DNA of 64,000 bases from an uncultured Lachnospiraceae bacterium (lineage in GTDB: Bacteria; Bacillota; Clostridia; Lachnospirales; Lachnospiraceae): positions 1-64,000 of the forward strand of contig CAJUGD010000015.1 in NCBI GenBank assembly GCA_910586205.1, read 5' to 3'. The notes beneath the pieces are model-generated. The model saw only the letters and a list, made by a program, of their open reading frames with translations, did no database searches and was not told where the DNA came from. A program made the position numbers and the translations under genes. This document shows positions 1 to 8,861 of this stretch, in pieces. Numbering within the stretch: position 1 is the first letter of the stretch; each line of letters starts with the position of its first letter.

Positions 1-62
1 TTAAGATGACAGTAGAACAGCAGGATACCATTATTGAAGTTATTCGTCGGTGTTTCCATTAA
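1..62 (+). CDS. C-terminal end of a DegT/DnrJ/EryC1/StrS-type sugar aminotransferase (partial)
   Basis: Only the last 19 complete codons are inside the window, reading in frame from base 3 and ending at the TAA at 60-62 (visible residues K-M-T-V-E-Q-Q-D then I-I-E-V-I-R-R). The pattern 'M-T-x-E-Q-x-D-x-I-I-x-V-I' followed by a short basic tail is how many PLP-dependent DegT-family sugar aminotransferases end. Such genes often sit just before a PglC-like priming transferase, as here. The assignment rests on a very short segment plus context. Confidence 0.45.
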   Translation, partial: KMTVEQQDTIIEVIRRCFH

Positions 63-127
63 AGATTTTTATATTTCCTAAATGTTACAAGTAGAATGTG
101 AAGAAAAAGTAAACTATTTGAAATCTA

Positions 128-133
128 TATAAT
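128..133 (+). promoter_or_regulatory. TATAAT -10-like hexamer upstream of the sugar transferase
   Basis: A perfect TATAAT lies 39 bases before the chosen start at 173. No convincing TTGACA-like -35 box is present at 16-18 bases upstream. It may be a weak or activator-dependent promoter, or simply chance in AT-rich DNA. The gap between the preceding gene end (62) and this gene is otherwise featureless. Confidence 0.25.
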
Positions 134-172
134 GTATGTTTGATTTTAAAAAGATGTAAAAGGGGATCGACC

Positions 173-871
173 ATGAACGACCGTCAAGAACACAATTACT
201 ATAACGATATTCCTGTTATAAGAGACACTTTTTATACGAAATATGGAAAAAGGGTAATTGATATTGTTTTAAGCGGAATTGGAATAATCATTGTTAGTCC
301 TGTCTATCTGATTATTTTAATACTTGAGCTTATTTTTCATGGGCATCCAATTATGTATTTTAGTCAGAGGCCAGGGAAAGATGAAAAAATATTTTCTATT
401 TATAAGTTTCGATCAATGACTAATGAAATGGATGATGATGGAAATCTTTTGCCAGAAGAACAACGTCTGACTAGGTTCGGAAGATTTATAAGAAAAACAT
501 CACTAGATGAACTTCCGCAATTATTTAATATTCTTAAGGGGGATATGTCTATTATTGGTCCCAGGCCGCTTCTTATTGAGTATTTGCCATTATATAGTAG
601 GAGGCATCGGATGCGACATAAAATTCGTCCTGGATTAGCCTGTTTTCGGATTATAGATACTGGAAAAAACACTTGGACATGGGGAGATCAGTTTGAGAAT
701 GACATATGGTATCTGGAACATATTAGCTTATGGACAGATATCAGAATGTTTTGGACTATGGTAAAAAAGGTTTTTGAGGCAAGTGATGTGAGAGCAAATG
801 ATACCAGAATAATGTTTGATGGGATAAATTTAAATGATACACGAAACAAAAATGAAGTAAAGAAGATATAG
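173..871 (+). CDS. Priming sugar transferase (PglC/WcaJ-type phosphoglycosyl transferase)
   Basis: Bacterial sugar transferase family. It transfers a sugar-1-phosphate from an NDP-sugar to undecaprenyl phosphate and so starts a polysaccharide repeat unit at the inner face of the membrane. The N-terminal third has one hydrophobic segment (about residues 25-55), followed by the family marks K-F-R-S-M, D-E-L-P-Q-L and G-P-R-P. The length (232 aa) fits the short PglC-like class that lacks the extra membrane domain. ATG 173 is chosen because AGGGG at 161-165 sits at good distance; an in-frame TTG exists at 140. As the first transferase in the locus it probably commits the first sugar for all the genes up to the flippase. 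Confidence 0.9.
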   Translation: MNDRQEHNYYNDIPVIRDTFYTKYGKRVIDIVLSGIGIIIVSPVYLIILILELIFHGHPIMYFSQRPGKDEKIFSIYKFRSMTNEMDDDGNLLPEEQRLTRFGRFIRKTSLDELPQLFNILKGDMSIIGPRPLLIEYLPLYSRRHRMRHKIRPGLACFRIIDTGKNTWTWGDQFENDIWYLEHISLWTDIRMFWTMVKKVFEASDVRANDTRIMFDGINLNDTRNKNEVKKI

Positions 872-935
872 AATAAGCAAAATAGCTATAAAATATCAAA
901 AAAATTAAAATTATTTGGAGAATATAAATCTTAAT

Positions 936-1880
936 ATGAATATTCTATTTACCAGTGTTGGACGACGAGTAGAGTTAATTCAGGCATTTAGAAATGCATC
1001 CGAAAAATTAAATATTAATTTGCAAATTTATGGTGTTGATATTTCCAAAACAGCTCCGGCATTAAGCTTTTGTGATCACAGCACTATTGTTCATGGTATA
1101 AATACTAACCAATATATACCGGAATTGCAACAAATATGTATTGAAAACAATATAGATCTTTTAATACCGACAATAGATACAGAACTTATGGTTATTGCTC
1201 AAAATAAAAATATATTTGGGAAAACAAATGTAGTTGTGAGTAAGCCAGAGAAAATAGCTATTTGTTGCGATAAAAAGTATACTGCTAATTATTTCAATTC
1301 TATAGGATTAAAGAGTCCCCAGGTAGTAGATGATTGGAAAGAGTATAGAGGAAAATATCCGGCATTTATCAAACCAAAAGAAGGAAGCTCTAGTATATCA
1401 GCATATAAAGTAAAAAATATAGATGAATTAAAACTGTTTGCAGAACGAGTACCAGATTATATTGTTCAGCCATTTATAGATGGAGTGGAGTATACCGTTG
1501 ATATATTGTGTGATTTTAATGGGAATCCAATTTTTATAACTCCAAGAATTCGATTGGCAGTCAGAGCAGGTGAGGTACTAAAAACCCAAATAAGTCAGGA
1601 CCCAAAAATCATATTTGAAATAAAACAATTAATATCTGATTATAAACCATGTGGACAAATTACTGTACAGCTCATTAGAGATAGATTTACAGGAGAGGAT
1701 TATTATATTGAAATTAATCCCCGTTTTGGGGGAGGAGCACCTCTTAGTATAAAAGCAGGTGCAAATAGTGCAGAAATGTTATTACGTTTAGTTAATGGGG
1801 AACAAATTGGATATATAGAAAAGGCGGCTGAGGATGGAGCTATATTTAGTAGATATGATCAAAGTATAAGATTAAAATGA
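936..1880 (+). CDS. ATP-grasp ligase (carbamoyl-phosphate-synthase-large-subunit-like)
   Basis: ATP-grasp protein of about 314 aa. It opens with the family's usual M-N-I-L-F-T-S-V-G-R-R, followed by a pre-ATP-grasp Rossmann-like domain, an ATP-binding region (K-P-K-E-G-S-S-S near residue 145) and the metal-binding motif E-I-N-P-R-F-G-G-G near residue 260. Such enzymes join a carboxylate to an amine via an acyl phosphate. In polysaccharide loci they are often paired with a HAD protein, exactly as here, and may attach an amino acid or similar group to a sugar; the real substrate is unknown. ATG 936 was preferred over TTG 915 because the family motif begins there. The stop overlaps the next start by 4 bases, so the two are translationally coupled. 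Confidence 0.8.
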   Translation: MNILFTSVGRRVELIQAFRNASEKLNINLQIYGVDISKTAPALSFCDHSTIVHGINTNQYIPELQQICIENNIDLLIPTIDTELMVIAQNKNIFGKTNVVVSKPEKIAICCDKKYTANYFNSIGLKSPQVVDDWKEYRGKYPAFIKPKEGSSSISAYKVKNIDELKLFAERVPDYIVQPFIDGVEYTVDILCDFNGNPIFITPRIRLAVRAGEVLKTQISQDPKIIFEIKQLISDYKPCGQITVQLIRDRFTGEDYYIEINPRFGGGAPLSIKAGANSAEMLLRLVNGEQIGYIEKAAEDGAIFSRYDQSIRLK

Positions 1881-2482
1881 TATTAATAAATAATATTTTA
1901 GAATCGGAAATGTATTTAAATGATATCCAGGCTGTGATTTTTGACCTTGACGATACACTGTATTCAGAAAAAAGTTATGTTAGAAGCGGATTTAAAAAAA
2001 TAGCAGAATTTTTTGAAAAGCCATCAATGGAAGATGAATTGTGGAATGTATTTATAAAAGGTGGTAAACCTATCGATGAAATTTTAAAATTAGAAGGGTT
2101 ACTTGACTTTAAAGAGAAATCTCTTGAAATTTATCGCTTCCAAGTACCTGACATAAAGCTATATTACGGTGTTCCTGAATTAATTAAGAGAATTCAAAAA
2201 GAAAAAAGAGTGGGGATTATTACAGATGGACGTCCAGAAGGTCAATATGCAAAAATTAGAGCTTTGGGATTAAATGTAGATGAATTAATTATCACAGATG
2301 AACTTGGCGGAATAGAATTTAGAAAACCAAATGAAATGGCATTTCGATTAATGAAAATGAAAATGGATGTTCCATATGAGAAAATGGTATATATTGGGGA
2401 TAATATAAAAAAAGACTTTATTGCACCAAAAAAACTAGGAATGAGATCTATATGGTTTAAAAATCCAGATGGACTTTATTGA
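1877..2482 (+). CDS. HAD-superfamily hydrolase
   Basis: Phosphatase-like protein of the haloacid dehalogenase superfamily. The nucleophile motif I is F-D-L-D-D-T-L (first Asp nucleophile, second acid/base), motif II is I-I-T-D-G, a lysine lies in R-K-P, and motif IV is Y-I-G-D-N with D-F. The size and cap region resemble the CbbY/Gph-like or YjjG-like classes. It overlaps the ATP-grasp gene by ATGA, so the two are probably one functional unit acting on a phosphorylated sugar or amino acid intermediate. An alternative start at 1910 would begin right before the first strand and may be the true one, since no clear ribosome site precedes 1877. Confidence 0.8.
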   Translation: MILINNILESEMYLNDIQAVIFDLDDTLYSEKSYVRSGFKKIAEFFEKPSMEDELWNVFIKGGKPIDEILKLEGLLDFKEKSLEIYRFQVPDIKLYYGVPELIKRIQKEKRVGIITDGRPEGQYAKIRALGLNVDELIITDELGGIEFRKPNEMAFRLMKMKMDVPYEKMVYIGDNIKKDFIAPKKLGMRSIWFKNPDGLY

Positions 2483-2518
2483 TGATATTTAGAATATGCT
2501 ATGTATTGGAGATTATTT

Positions 2519-3274
2519 ATGACAAAAGAATCAGATAAATATGGTACGACAGAAATCCAAAAATCACTCTTATCAATGTTAAAAGATTTCAATAGATTTT
2601 GTAAACAACAAAAGATAAGGTATAGTCTTAGCAGTGGAACACTACTTGGTGCAATAAGGCATAATGGTTTTATTCCTTGGGATGATGATTTAGACATTAT
2701 GGTTGATCGAAAAAATTTCACAAATCTATTGGAATCAATTGATAAATTTGAGGGATACACAATGCATAGGAGATTGTGGATATACAGGATTCAGAGAGAA
2801 ACTGAGTATGGAAAGAATGAACCTATTCCGACTATCGATGTTTTTGTGATTGATAATTGTCCAGATGGGAAAGCTGCTAGACAGTTAAAGATTCTTTTAA
2901 TACAAATTATGCAAGGTATGATGCATAAAAAGATTGAATTTGGAAAACATTCAATAGTTATGGAAGTACTATTAATCATTACATATTTATTGGGAAAAGT
3001 ATGTAATGATGATTTAAAATACAAAATGTATAACAGAGTTTCACAAATTTCCAACCAAAAACACACAAAATATGTAGCGTCATATAATGATCTATTTAAA
3101 CTGATTTCAGTAAAATATAACAATAAACTAATGAATAAATTGGTATTGCATCAATTTGAAGATATGCAAGCACCAATTACAAGATTTTATGAAGATTATC
3201 TTAAAGCTCAGTATGGCGATTATACTATATTGCCAAAAGAAAAGGATAGAATACCAATACATTTAAACAGGTAG
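2519..3274 (+). CDS. LicD-family phosphotransferase
   Basis: LicD/fukutin-related family. The signature is near the N-terminus: S-S-G-T-L-L-G-A-I-R-H followed by P-W-D-D-D-L-D-I, the Asp-rich metal-binding nucleotidyltransferase-like centre. Characterised LicD proteins move phosphocholine from CDP-choline onto cell-wall sugars. Because this locus encodes a full AEP pathway with cytidylyltransferases (8862-13204) and no choline genes, I infer that it may transfer AEP phosphate from CMP-AEP instead. ATG 2519 is chosen because GGAG at 2508-2511 is ideally spaced; an upstream in-frame ATG at 2501 lacks such a site. Confidence 0.85.
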   Translation: MTKESDKYGTTEIQKSLLSMLKDFNRFCKQQKIRYSLSSGTLLGAIRHNGFIPWDDDLDIMVDRKNFTNLLESIDKFEGYTMHRRLWIYRIQRETEYGKNEPIPTIDVFVIDNCPDGKAARQLKILLIQIMQGMMHKKIEFGKHSIVMEVLLIITYLLGKVCNDDLKYKMYNRVSQISNQKHTKYVASYNDLFKLISVKYNNKLMNKLVLHQFEDMQAPITRFYEDYLKAQYGDYTILPKEKDRIPIHLNR

Positions 3275-3281
3275 TGAGATA

Positions 3282-4193
3282 ATGATAAATCAGATAAAAG
3301 TGGCATATTTACTTCTTGTACATAATAATCCTAAACAATTAAATATATTTATCAACCAACTATTAAATAATGGCGATTGTGATATTTACATTCATATAGA
3401 TCGAAAGAATCGGGAAATTGAAAAAGAAATAGTACAAAATTCCCACATACATATATATTCTATTTATGAGGTGAAATGGGGGAGTTTTGAAATCATTAAG
3501 GCCAGCATATATCTGATGAGAAAGGCTATAAAATCAAACATTCAATATACTCATTTTTATTTTGGATCGGGTCAGGATCTTCTTGTTAAAAAAGGGTTAT
3601 ATAAATATTTGTCAGATCATCCAAAAGATATTTTTATTAATGTATATAATGAAGTAAATGATATGTCAAGAATAGGAGCCAGATATCGAGTCTGTTGGCC
3701 AAAGATTCTAATGAAAAGAAATGATGTACATATTTACCGATTAATAAGGTTTATCATTCAAATATTATGTAGTATAGGGATTGTAATGTTTCCGAATAGG
3801 CATAAATTAAGAAAAGGTATTAGAATTTATACAGGTAGCACATGGTTTTTAGGAACATATGATCTTCTCTGTTATATAATACAGTATTTAGATAATAATT
3901 GTTATTATATGGATTTTTGGAAGAATAGCTTAGCTTCAGATTTAATGTTTTTTCATACAATTATTATGAACTCTGAATATAGCACAAATATTGTTGGTGA
4001 CATTGTTTATAAAAAATGGGGAGCTACATTAAAATCAAGAAATCATCCTGTTATAATTGAAATGAAAAATATTAAAGAAATAGAGGAAAGTGATTTTTAT
4101 TTTGCAAGAAAATTTGATATGAGTGTGGATTATAATGTTATATCTTATTACTATAAAAGTATTTCTTATAATGTGCATGAGGAAAAATCGTAA
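3282..4193 (+). CDS. Core-2/I-branching-type glycosyltransferase
   Basis: Resembles the Core-2/I-branching beta-1,6-N-acetylglucosaminyltransferase family (GT14-like). It opens with A-Y-L-L-L-V-H-N-N, then I-H-I-D-R-K, V-K-W-G-S-F-E-I-I-K-A and Y-F-G-S-G-Q-D, the usual order of blocks in bacterial members. About 303 aa, cytoplasmic, without an obvious signal peptide. It probably adds one sugar of the capsule repeat. Acceptor and donor cannot be read from the sequence. Its stop (TAA) shares bases with the next gene's ATG (TAATG), indicating tight coupling. Confidence 0.75.
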   Translation: MINQIKVAYLLLVHNNPKQLNIFINQLLNNGDCDIYIHIDRKNREIEKEIVQNSHIHIYSIYEVKWGSFEIIKASIYLMRKAIKSNIQYTHFYFGSGQDLLVKKGLYKYLSDHPKDIFINVYNEVNDMSRIGARYRVCWPKILMKRNDVHIYRLIRFIIQILCSIGIVMFPNRHKLRKGIRIYTGSTWFLGTYDLLCYIIQYLDNNCYYMDFWKNSLASDLMFFHTIIMNSEYSTNIVGDIVYKKWGATLKSRNHPVIIEMKNIKEIEESDFYFARKFDMSVDYNVISYYYKSISYNVHEEKS

Positions 4194-5341
4194 TGCTATA
4201 TTTGGATAAAGATAGATTTCTTTTTCTATTATTGTTAATATCAGTAACGATCCCAGGTTCTTTTTTTGAGATAATATTTTTGGCGTATTGCATTTTTCTA
4301 GTATGGAATAATTGGAAAGATATTACAAAATCTCAATATGGGAAAAGTATGTTAATCCCTGTTGTTGGATATGGGATTCTTTTTTTTGTGCAGTTTCTTT
4401 TTAATAATCAAGGAATATTTTTTATTATTAGATTATATGGTATAACAAAATGTTTATGTGGTTTGGAATTGTCTTTTTGGCTAGGATATAAAATATGTCA
4501 GAAAAATCCTATGAGAATTTTAACCTGGTTTATAATAGCTGTAGTATGCATATATATATTTGTCTATTATATAAAGAGGGAGATAAAGGTTGAAGGCATT
4601 GGAAGCATAAATGTTGCAGGATGCTTATGTATGATAATGTTGCCACATGTATTGTCTCAGCAGAACAGCCTAAAAAAAATCGAGAGATATTTATATGTCA
4701 CTTTGACTATAGTATTACTTTATCTTTATTATAGTACAACCTTATTAGTAGAGATCATTTTAATAAGTATAATATATAGTTTTAGCCACATACAAATTCA
4801 AAGAAAAAGCATAAAGAGAACATCGGATTTTTATTTAATCACATCAATATTTATAATAATATCTATTTTTTTGTTTGTTAAGAATAAATTTGTTTATGAA
4901 AGCTATATTAACTTACTGGGAAAGTTAGATACTGATCATAGCAATATTTTACAAGATGCATATAGATATTTTTATGAATTAGATAGTAGGTCATTTTTAA
5001 TAGGACAAGGAGACAATCGGTTTTATCATGGCATGAATTTAAGAGCTCCACATAATGCAATTATGGAAATTGGTTTAACCTATGGAATTTTAGGAATAGA
5101 GGTTTTTACCGCTGAAATGGTGATATTCATTTCTATTTTATTAAGGATAAGAAAAAATAAAAACATTACTGCCATATTAGCATCAACCTTAATGGGAATT
5201 TTGTATTTTATGTTGCACCCCTTTTTCACAACAAGCTTCTTGGTAAAAATAGTCTTTATAACATGTAATCTGACAGCTTTTTATTTAGGAGAGGAAAATG
5301 AAAAAAAAAATATCCAGAGAGATTATAAAAGAAAATATTGA
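4193..5341 (+). CDS. Wzy-like polysaccharide polymerase (O-antigen ligase/polymerase family)
   Basis: Very hydrophobic protein of 382 aa with about ten predicted membrane spans and a larger hydrophilic loop near residues 235-285. That loop ends in G-Q-G-D-N-R and A-P-H-N-A-I-M-E-I-G; an 'H-N' before a G-rich span is typical of Wzy/WaaL proteins. Polymerases are poorly conserved, so the call combines topology, this motif and position between glycosyltransferases and flippase. It would join lipid-linked repeat units outside the membrane. It overlaps the next gene by 44 bases. Confidence 0.7.
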   Translation: MLYLDKDRFLFLLLLISVTIPGSFFEIIFLAYCIFLVWNNWKDITKSQYGKSMLIPVVGYGILFFVQFLFNNQGIFFIIRLYGITKCLCGLELSFWLGYKICQKNPMRILTWFIIAVVCIYIFVYYIKREIKVEGIGSINVAGCLCMIMLPHVLSQQNSLKKIERYLYVTLTIVLLYLYYSTTLLVEIILISIIYSFSHIQIQRKSIKRTSDFYLITSIFIIISIFLFVKNKFVYESYINLLGKLDTDHSNILQDAYRYFYELDSRSFLIGQGDNRFYHGMNLRAPHNAIMEIGLTYGILGIEVFTAEMVIFISILLRIRKNKNITAILASTLMGILYFMLHPFFTTSFLVKIVFITCNLTAFYLGEENEKKNIQRDYKRKY

Positions 5342-6206
5342 TTTGATTGGTTTAAAAGGGTGTCTTTTTAGAGGACTTTCGTATATAGCATCGGGATTTT
5401 CAGAAGATGAACTTTTATATAAGGAAACACGTAAATTAATAAAACCAATGAATGAGCAACATCTATCTATTCCATATAAAGGCAAATTAGAGGGTCAGAA
5501 AAACAATATAATTTGGGTTTGCTGGTTTCAAGGAATAGAAAATGCACCAGAAATAGTTAAACTTTGTTATAAGAATTTGATAAAGAAAAATCCAAGTACG
5601 AAAATAATTCTTCTTTCAGATAAAAATATTCATAATTATATTGATTTCCCAGAGAATATTTGGGATAAATACAAACGTGGAATTATAAAAAGATCACATT
5701 TCTCTGATATTTTGAGAACAGCATTATTATATTATAGGGGGGGAATCTGGATTGATTCTACAATGCTGATAACAGAAGCTATCCCCAATTTTATTTGGGA
5801 TGAGGATTTGTTTGTTTTTAAATATCATAACCAAAATACTAATCAAGTTTCATCGTCTCAATTTATTAGAGCTAAATCAGGGAATAAAATATTAGAAAAA
5901 ACATTAATTGGACTTTATACTTATTGGAGTAGATATAATAAATTATATACATATTATTTGTGGCACTATGTATTTGCAAGAGCTGTAAATTTGAATATTG
6001 ATTTAAGAAAACAGTTTGATTGCATTCCTATCAGATATGCCGAAGATAATCATATACTCCAGAGTAGATTTTTTGACCACTATAATGAGCTGGACTGGGA
6101 ATGGATCAAATCAATAACATTTGTGCATAAACTGTCATATAAACATTTGAAAAGTGATGAAGATGAGAATACTTTTTATAAACATATTTTAAAAGACTAT
6201 AAGTGA
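5298..6206 (+). CDS. Capsular polysaccharide synthesis glycosyltransferase (Caps_synth/GT32-like)
   Basis: Family recognised from I-I-W-V-C-W-F-Q-G, then S-D-K-N-I, S-D-I-L-R-T-A-L-L-Y-Y-R-G-G-I-W-I-D. The R-Y-G-G-x-Y-x-D-like Asp motif binds the sugar-nucleotide metal in GT32-like enzymes. 302 aa, cytoplasmic. A run of 7 G at 5737-5743 lies inside the conserved R-G-G-I-W motif without breaking it. The gene overlaps the polymerase end by 44 bases, and a 50-base gap separates it from the flippase. Confidence 0.8.
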   Translation: MKKKISREIIKENIDLIGLKGCLFRGLSYIASGFSEDELLYKETRKLIKPMNEQHLSIPYKGKLEGQKNNIIWVCWFQGIENAPEIVKLCYKNLIKKNPSTKIILLSDKNIHNYIDFPENIWDKYKRGIIKRSHFSDILRTALLYYRGGIWIDSTMLITEAIPNFIWDEDLFVFKYHNQNTNQVSSSQFIRAKSGNKILEKTLIGLYTYWSRYNKLYTYYLWHYVFARAVNLNIDLRKQFDCIPIRYAEDNHILQSRFFDHYNELDWEWIKSITFVHKLSYKHLKSDEDENTFYKHILKDYK

Positions 6207-6256
6207 TATATGGAAAAAGAGGGTAACTAAGAATATTTAGAACAGGTGAAGACGCT

Positions 6257-7678
6257 TTGAATATTGATAAACCAAAGGAATTTCTTGTATTAAAATCTGG
6301 AATATGGTATACAATCTCTCATTTTCTTGTTAAAGGAATGGTTTTAATAACAACACCTGTTTTTACTAGGCTTTTAACAAAAGATGAATTTGGATATTAT
6401 AGTAATTATGTATCGTGGTTAAATATATTTCAGGTTATTGCAACATTGAATGTACAGGCAACACTAGTTAGTGCAAAGTATGACTATAAAAGAAATTTTA
6501 ATGAATATGTATTATCAGTTTTTTCATTAAGTGCATTATCTATCTTGTTATGGACAATTTTTATTAATATATTTTCAAAAGAAATGTGTTCTTTTTTATC
6601 ATTAGATATTAAATATATTAATTTGATGTTTATATATTTGTTGATGTTGATGTCAATTACAATTTTCCAAAAAAAAGAGCAATTTTTTTATCGATACAAA
6701 ACAACAGTTATAATTAGTATGATTATAACATTATTTACAGCATTTCTTTCAATTGTTTTAGTTATGTTATTTAAAAATAAAATATGGGGACGTATATTAG
6801 GCAGTGTAATTCCAACTATAATTATTGGCTTAATCTTATGTATAGAGTTAATATATAAAGGAAAAAGAGTTAATATTAAATGTTGGAACTATGCACTGCC
6901 TATATGCCTTCCGTATATACCGCATTTATTATCAATGACACTTTTAAACTCTATGGATAGGACGATGATTACCAAAATCTGTGGTGTAGAATTTACAGCA
7001 CTGTATAGTGTCGCTACAACATGCGGCTCTGCTGTTTCTGTTATAAATGCATCGCTTAATGATGCATTTAGTCCCTGGCTGGCTGATAAACTAAACAGTA
7101 AAGAGTTTGTTAAAATAAAAAAAGTGTCCTATTTTTATGTGGGAATATTTACATACGGGGCATTTGGGATAATGCTTTTTTCACCGGAATTGCTTTGGCT
7201 ATTAGGTGGAAAAGAGTATATGGAGGCTCAATATGTAATGCCTCCTATTGCGATGGGGGCAATCTGTCAATTTCTTTATACTATGTTTGTTAATATTGAA
7301 CAGGCAAGAAAAAAAACTTTAGGTATGGCAATAGCAAGTGCAATAGCTGCGTTAATTAATTTTATTCTAAACAGTATTTATATTCCTAAATTTGGATATA
7401 TTGCAGCAGCATATACGACATTAATAGGTTTTATGTGCCTATTATTTATGCATATGTTCCTGGTTAAAATTATAGGTTTTTCCAGTGTATATAATTACAA
7501 GTTTTTTCTATTTATTATTTTGGGAATGTGCTTTCTTACTATTGGAGTTAATTATTTATTTGTCGCTTTAAAATTACGTTATCTTATAATCGCAATATAT
7601 TTAATAAGTATTCTGGTTTTTCTTCCAAAACCTATAAATATAATCAACACCTTTATAAAACATGATAAGATCAACTAG
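6257..7678 (+). CDS. Wzx-type lipid-linked oligosaccharide flippase
   Basis: Polysaccharide transporter of the MATE/MVF (MurJ-Wzx) fold: 473 aa, about 12-14 hydrophobic segments throughout, starting with the typical amphipathic entry and the conserved P-V-F-T-R-L-L-T-K-D-E-F-G-Y-Y after the first span. It moves undecaprenyl-linked repeat units across the membrane. TTG 6257 is chosen because AGGTGAA at 6244-6250 is 6 bases upstream and there is no better ATG. It supports a Wzx/Wzy-dependent pathway for this locus, with the polymerase at 4193. Confidence 0.88.
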   Translation: MNIDKPKEFLVLKSGIWYTISHFLVKGMVLITTPVFTRLLTKDEFGYYSNYVSWLNIFQVIATLNVQATLVSAKYDYKRNFNEYVLSVFSLSALSILLWTIFINIFSKEMCSFLSLDIKYINLMFIYLLMLMSITIFQKKEQFFYRYKTTVIISMIITLFTAFLSIVLVMLFKNKIWGRILGSVIPTIIIGLILCIELIYKGKRVNIKCWNYALPICLPYIPHLLSMTLLNSMDRTMITKICGVEFTALYSVATTCGSAVSVINASLNDAFSPWLADKLNSKEFVKIKKVSYFYVGIFTYGAFGIMLFSPELLWLLGGKEYMEAQYVMPPIAMGAICQFLYTMFVNIEQARKKTLGMAIASAIAALINFILNSIYIPKFGYIAAAYTTLIGFMCLLFMHMFLVKIIGFSSVYNYKFFLFIILGMCFLTIGVNYLFVALKLRYLIIAIYLISILVFLPKPINIINTFIKHDKIN

Positions 7679-7710
7679 AAACAATAGATATTTTCCAGTG
7701 GAGTAAAACG

Positions 7711-8811
7711 ATGAATATAAGTTGTTGTTTCATATGTGTAACATCATTTCAATACATGTTATCAGATATATATGCTAGGGAATTATATAAACAACACGGA
7801 TGTAAATCCCTTATCATTCTTAAATATGTTTCTAAGTCTAAGAATCAAAATGAATATTCAGAGATTTATTCAATTAAATATGGAATAATCGGAAAGATAT
7901 GGTCTTTTTTAATTTCAAAAATACCTATATTTATTTATATTACAAGGATTGGAAGATTTTTTTGCAATCATAACAATCATAAAATAGTGTTAGTTTATTT
8001 TAATGATCGAGATCCAATAACTCAAAGATTAATTAAAGAGATCATATATAACTCAGGTAAGCTGGTTTTGATGGAAGAAGGTCTTGGAACTTATTATACA
8101 TCTAAAGATACTGAACTCATTGGTTCTAAAATATGTCCGGATGAAATAGTTGTAGGGTATCCGGAGTTGTATAAAAACAATCACAAAACATGGCGTAATA
8201 TCAGGAAGTTTCCGTATAGCGACTTTTTTAAAAGAGAAAATATGGAAATTTTTATATCAGGTTTTGTAGATTCATTTAATCATAGTAGTCATGCAGATAT
8301 AATATTTTTAGGAGCAAGTACGCCTTCGAGCGAAAATTTAAGGAAAGTAGAGTGTGATTTATTATTAAACATTGTTAAAAAATTTTCTGAATTTTCTGTT
8401 ATTATCAAACCCCATCCTAGAGACCGCAGAAAGCATTTATATAATTCGTATTTAAAAGATATACCAAAAATATCTATAATCAATGATGCACTTTCAAAAT
8501 TGCCAATTGAAAGCATTTTATGCTTCACCAAACCCCAAATTATTATATCTTTGTTTTCCTCAGGAAGTATAACGATTGCTAATACTTTTTCACATATACA
8601 AGTGATATTTTGTTATGAAGTTGTACTAACTCATAACAAAGAGTTATCAGGTAAGATTGAATATTTTACTAACCTTCTAAAAAACATTCATATACCATAT
8701 TCATATGATGAGTTGTATGAATTGTTACGGTTAAAGGAAATAAAAAATATGGATGATAAATTATTTTATAAAAACAACAATTCTTTGGAAATAGATTTTT
8801 TAATTAAATGA
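7711..8811 (+). CDS. Sialyltransferase-like / polysialyltransferase-family glycosyltransferase
   Basis: 366 aa. Three short motifs known from bacterial sialyltransferases (GT38/GT52 type) occur in the right order: E-E-G at residues 122-124 (general base motif), K-P-H-P at about 233-236 (the HP motif that binds CMP-sugar), and S-S-G-S at about 283-286. I infer that it uses a CMP-nonulosonic acid, fitting the two nonulosonate operons further along the window. No other gene in the window carries these motifs. Linkage and acceptor are not predictable. Its last four bases coincide with an alternative ATG of the next gene. Confidence 0.65.
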   Translation: MNISCCFICVTSFQYMLSDIYARELYKQHGCKSLIILKYVSKSKNQNEYSEIYSIKYGIIGKIWSFLISKIPIFIYITRIGRFFCNHNNHKIVLVYFNDRDPITQRLIKEIIYNSGKLVLMEEGLGTYYTSKDTELIGSKICPDEIVVGYPELYKNNHKTWRNIRKFPYSDFFKRENMEIFISGFVDSFNHSSHADIIFLGASTPSSENLRKVECDLLLNIVKKFSEFSVIIKPHPRDRRKHLYNSYLKDIPKISIINDALSKLPIESILCFTKPQIIISLFSSGSITIANTFSHIQVIFCYEVVLTHNKELSGKIEYFTNLLKNIHIPYSYDELYELLRLKEIKNMDDKLFYKNNNSLEIDFLIK

Positions 8812-8861
8812 TAAGATTCTTTTATAAAGAAAGTTTTTTAACAGAGGAGGAATGTAGGGAA

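Noticed and set aside
5737..5743. Run of 7 G in the capsule glycosyltransferase
   Set aside because: The run encodes the conserved R-G-G of a family motif, the frame is intact, and 7 is shorter than the other tracts.
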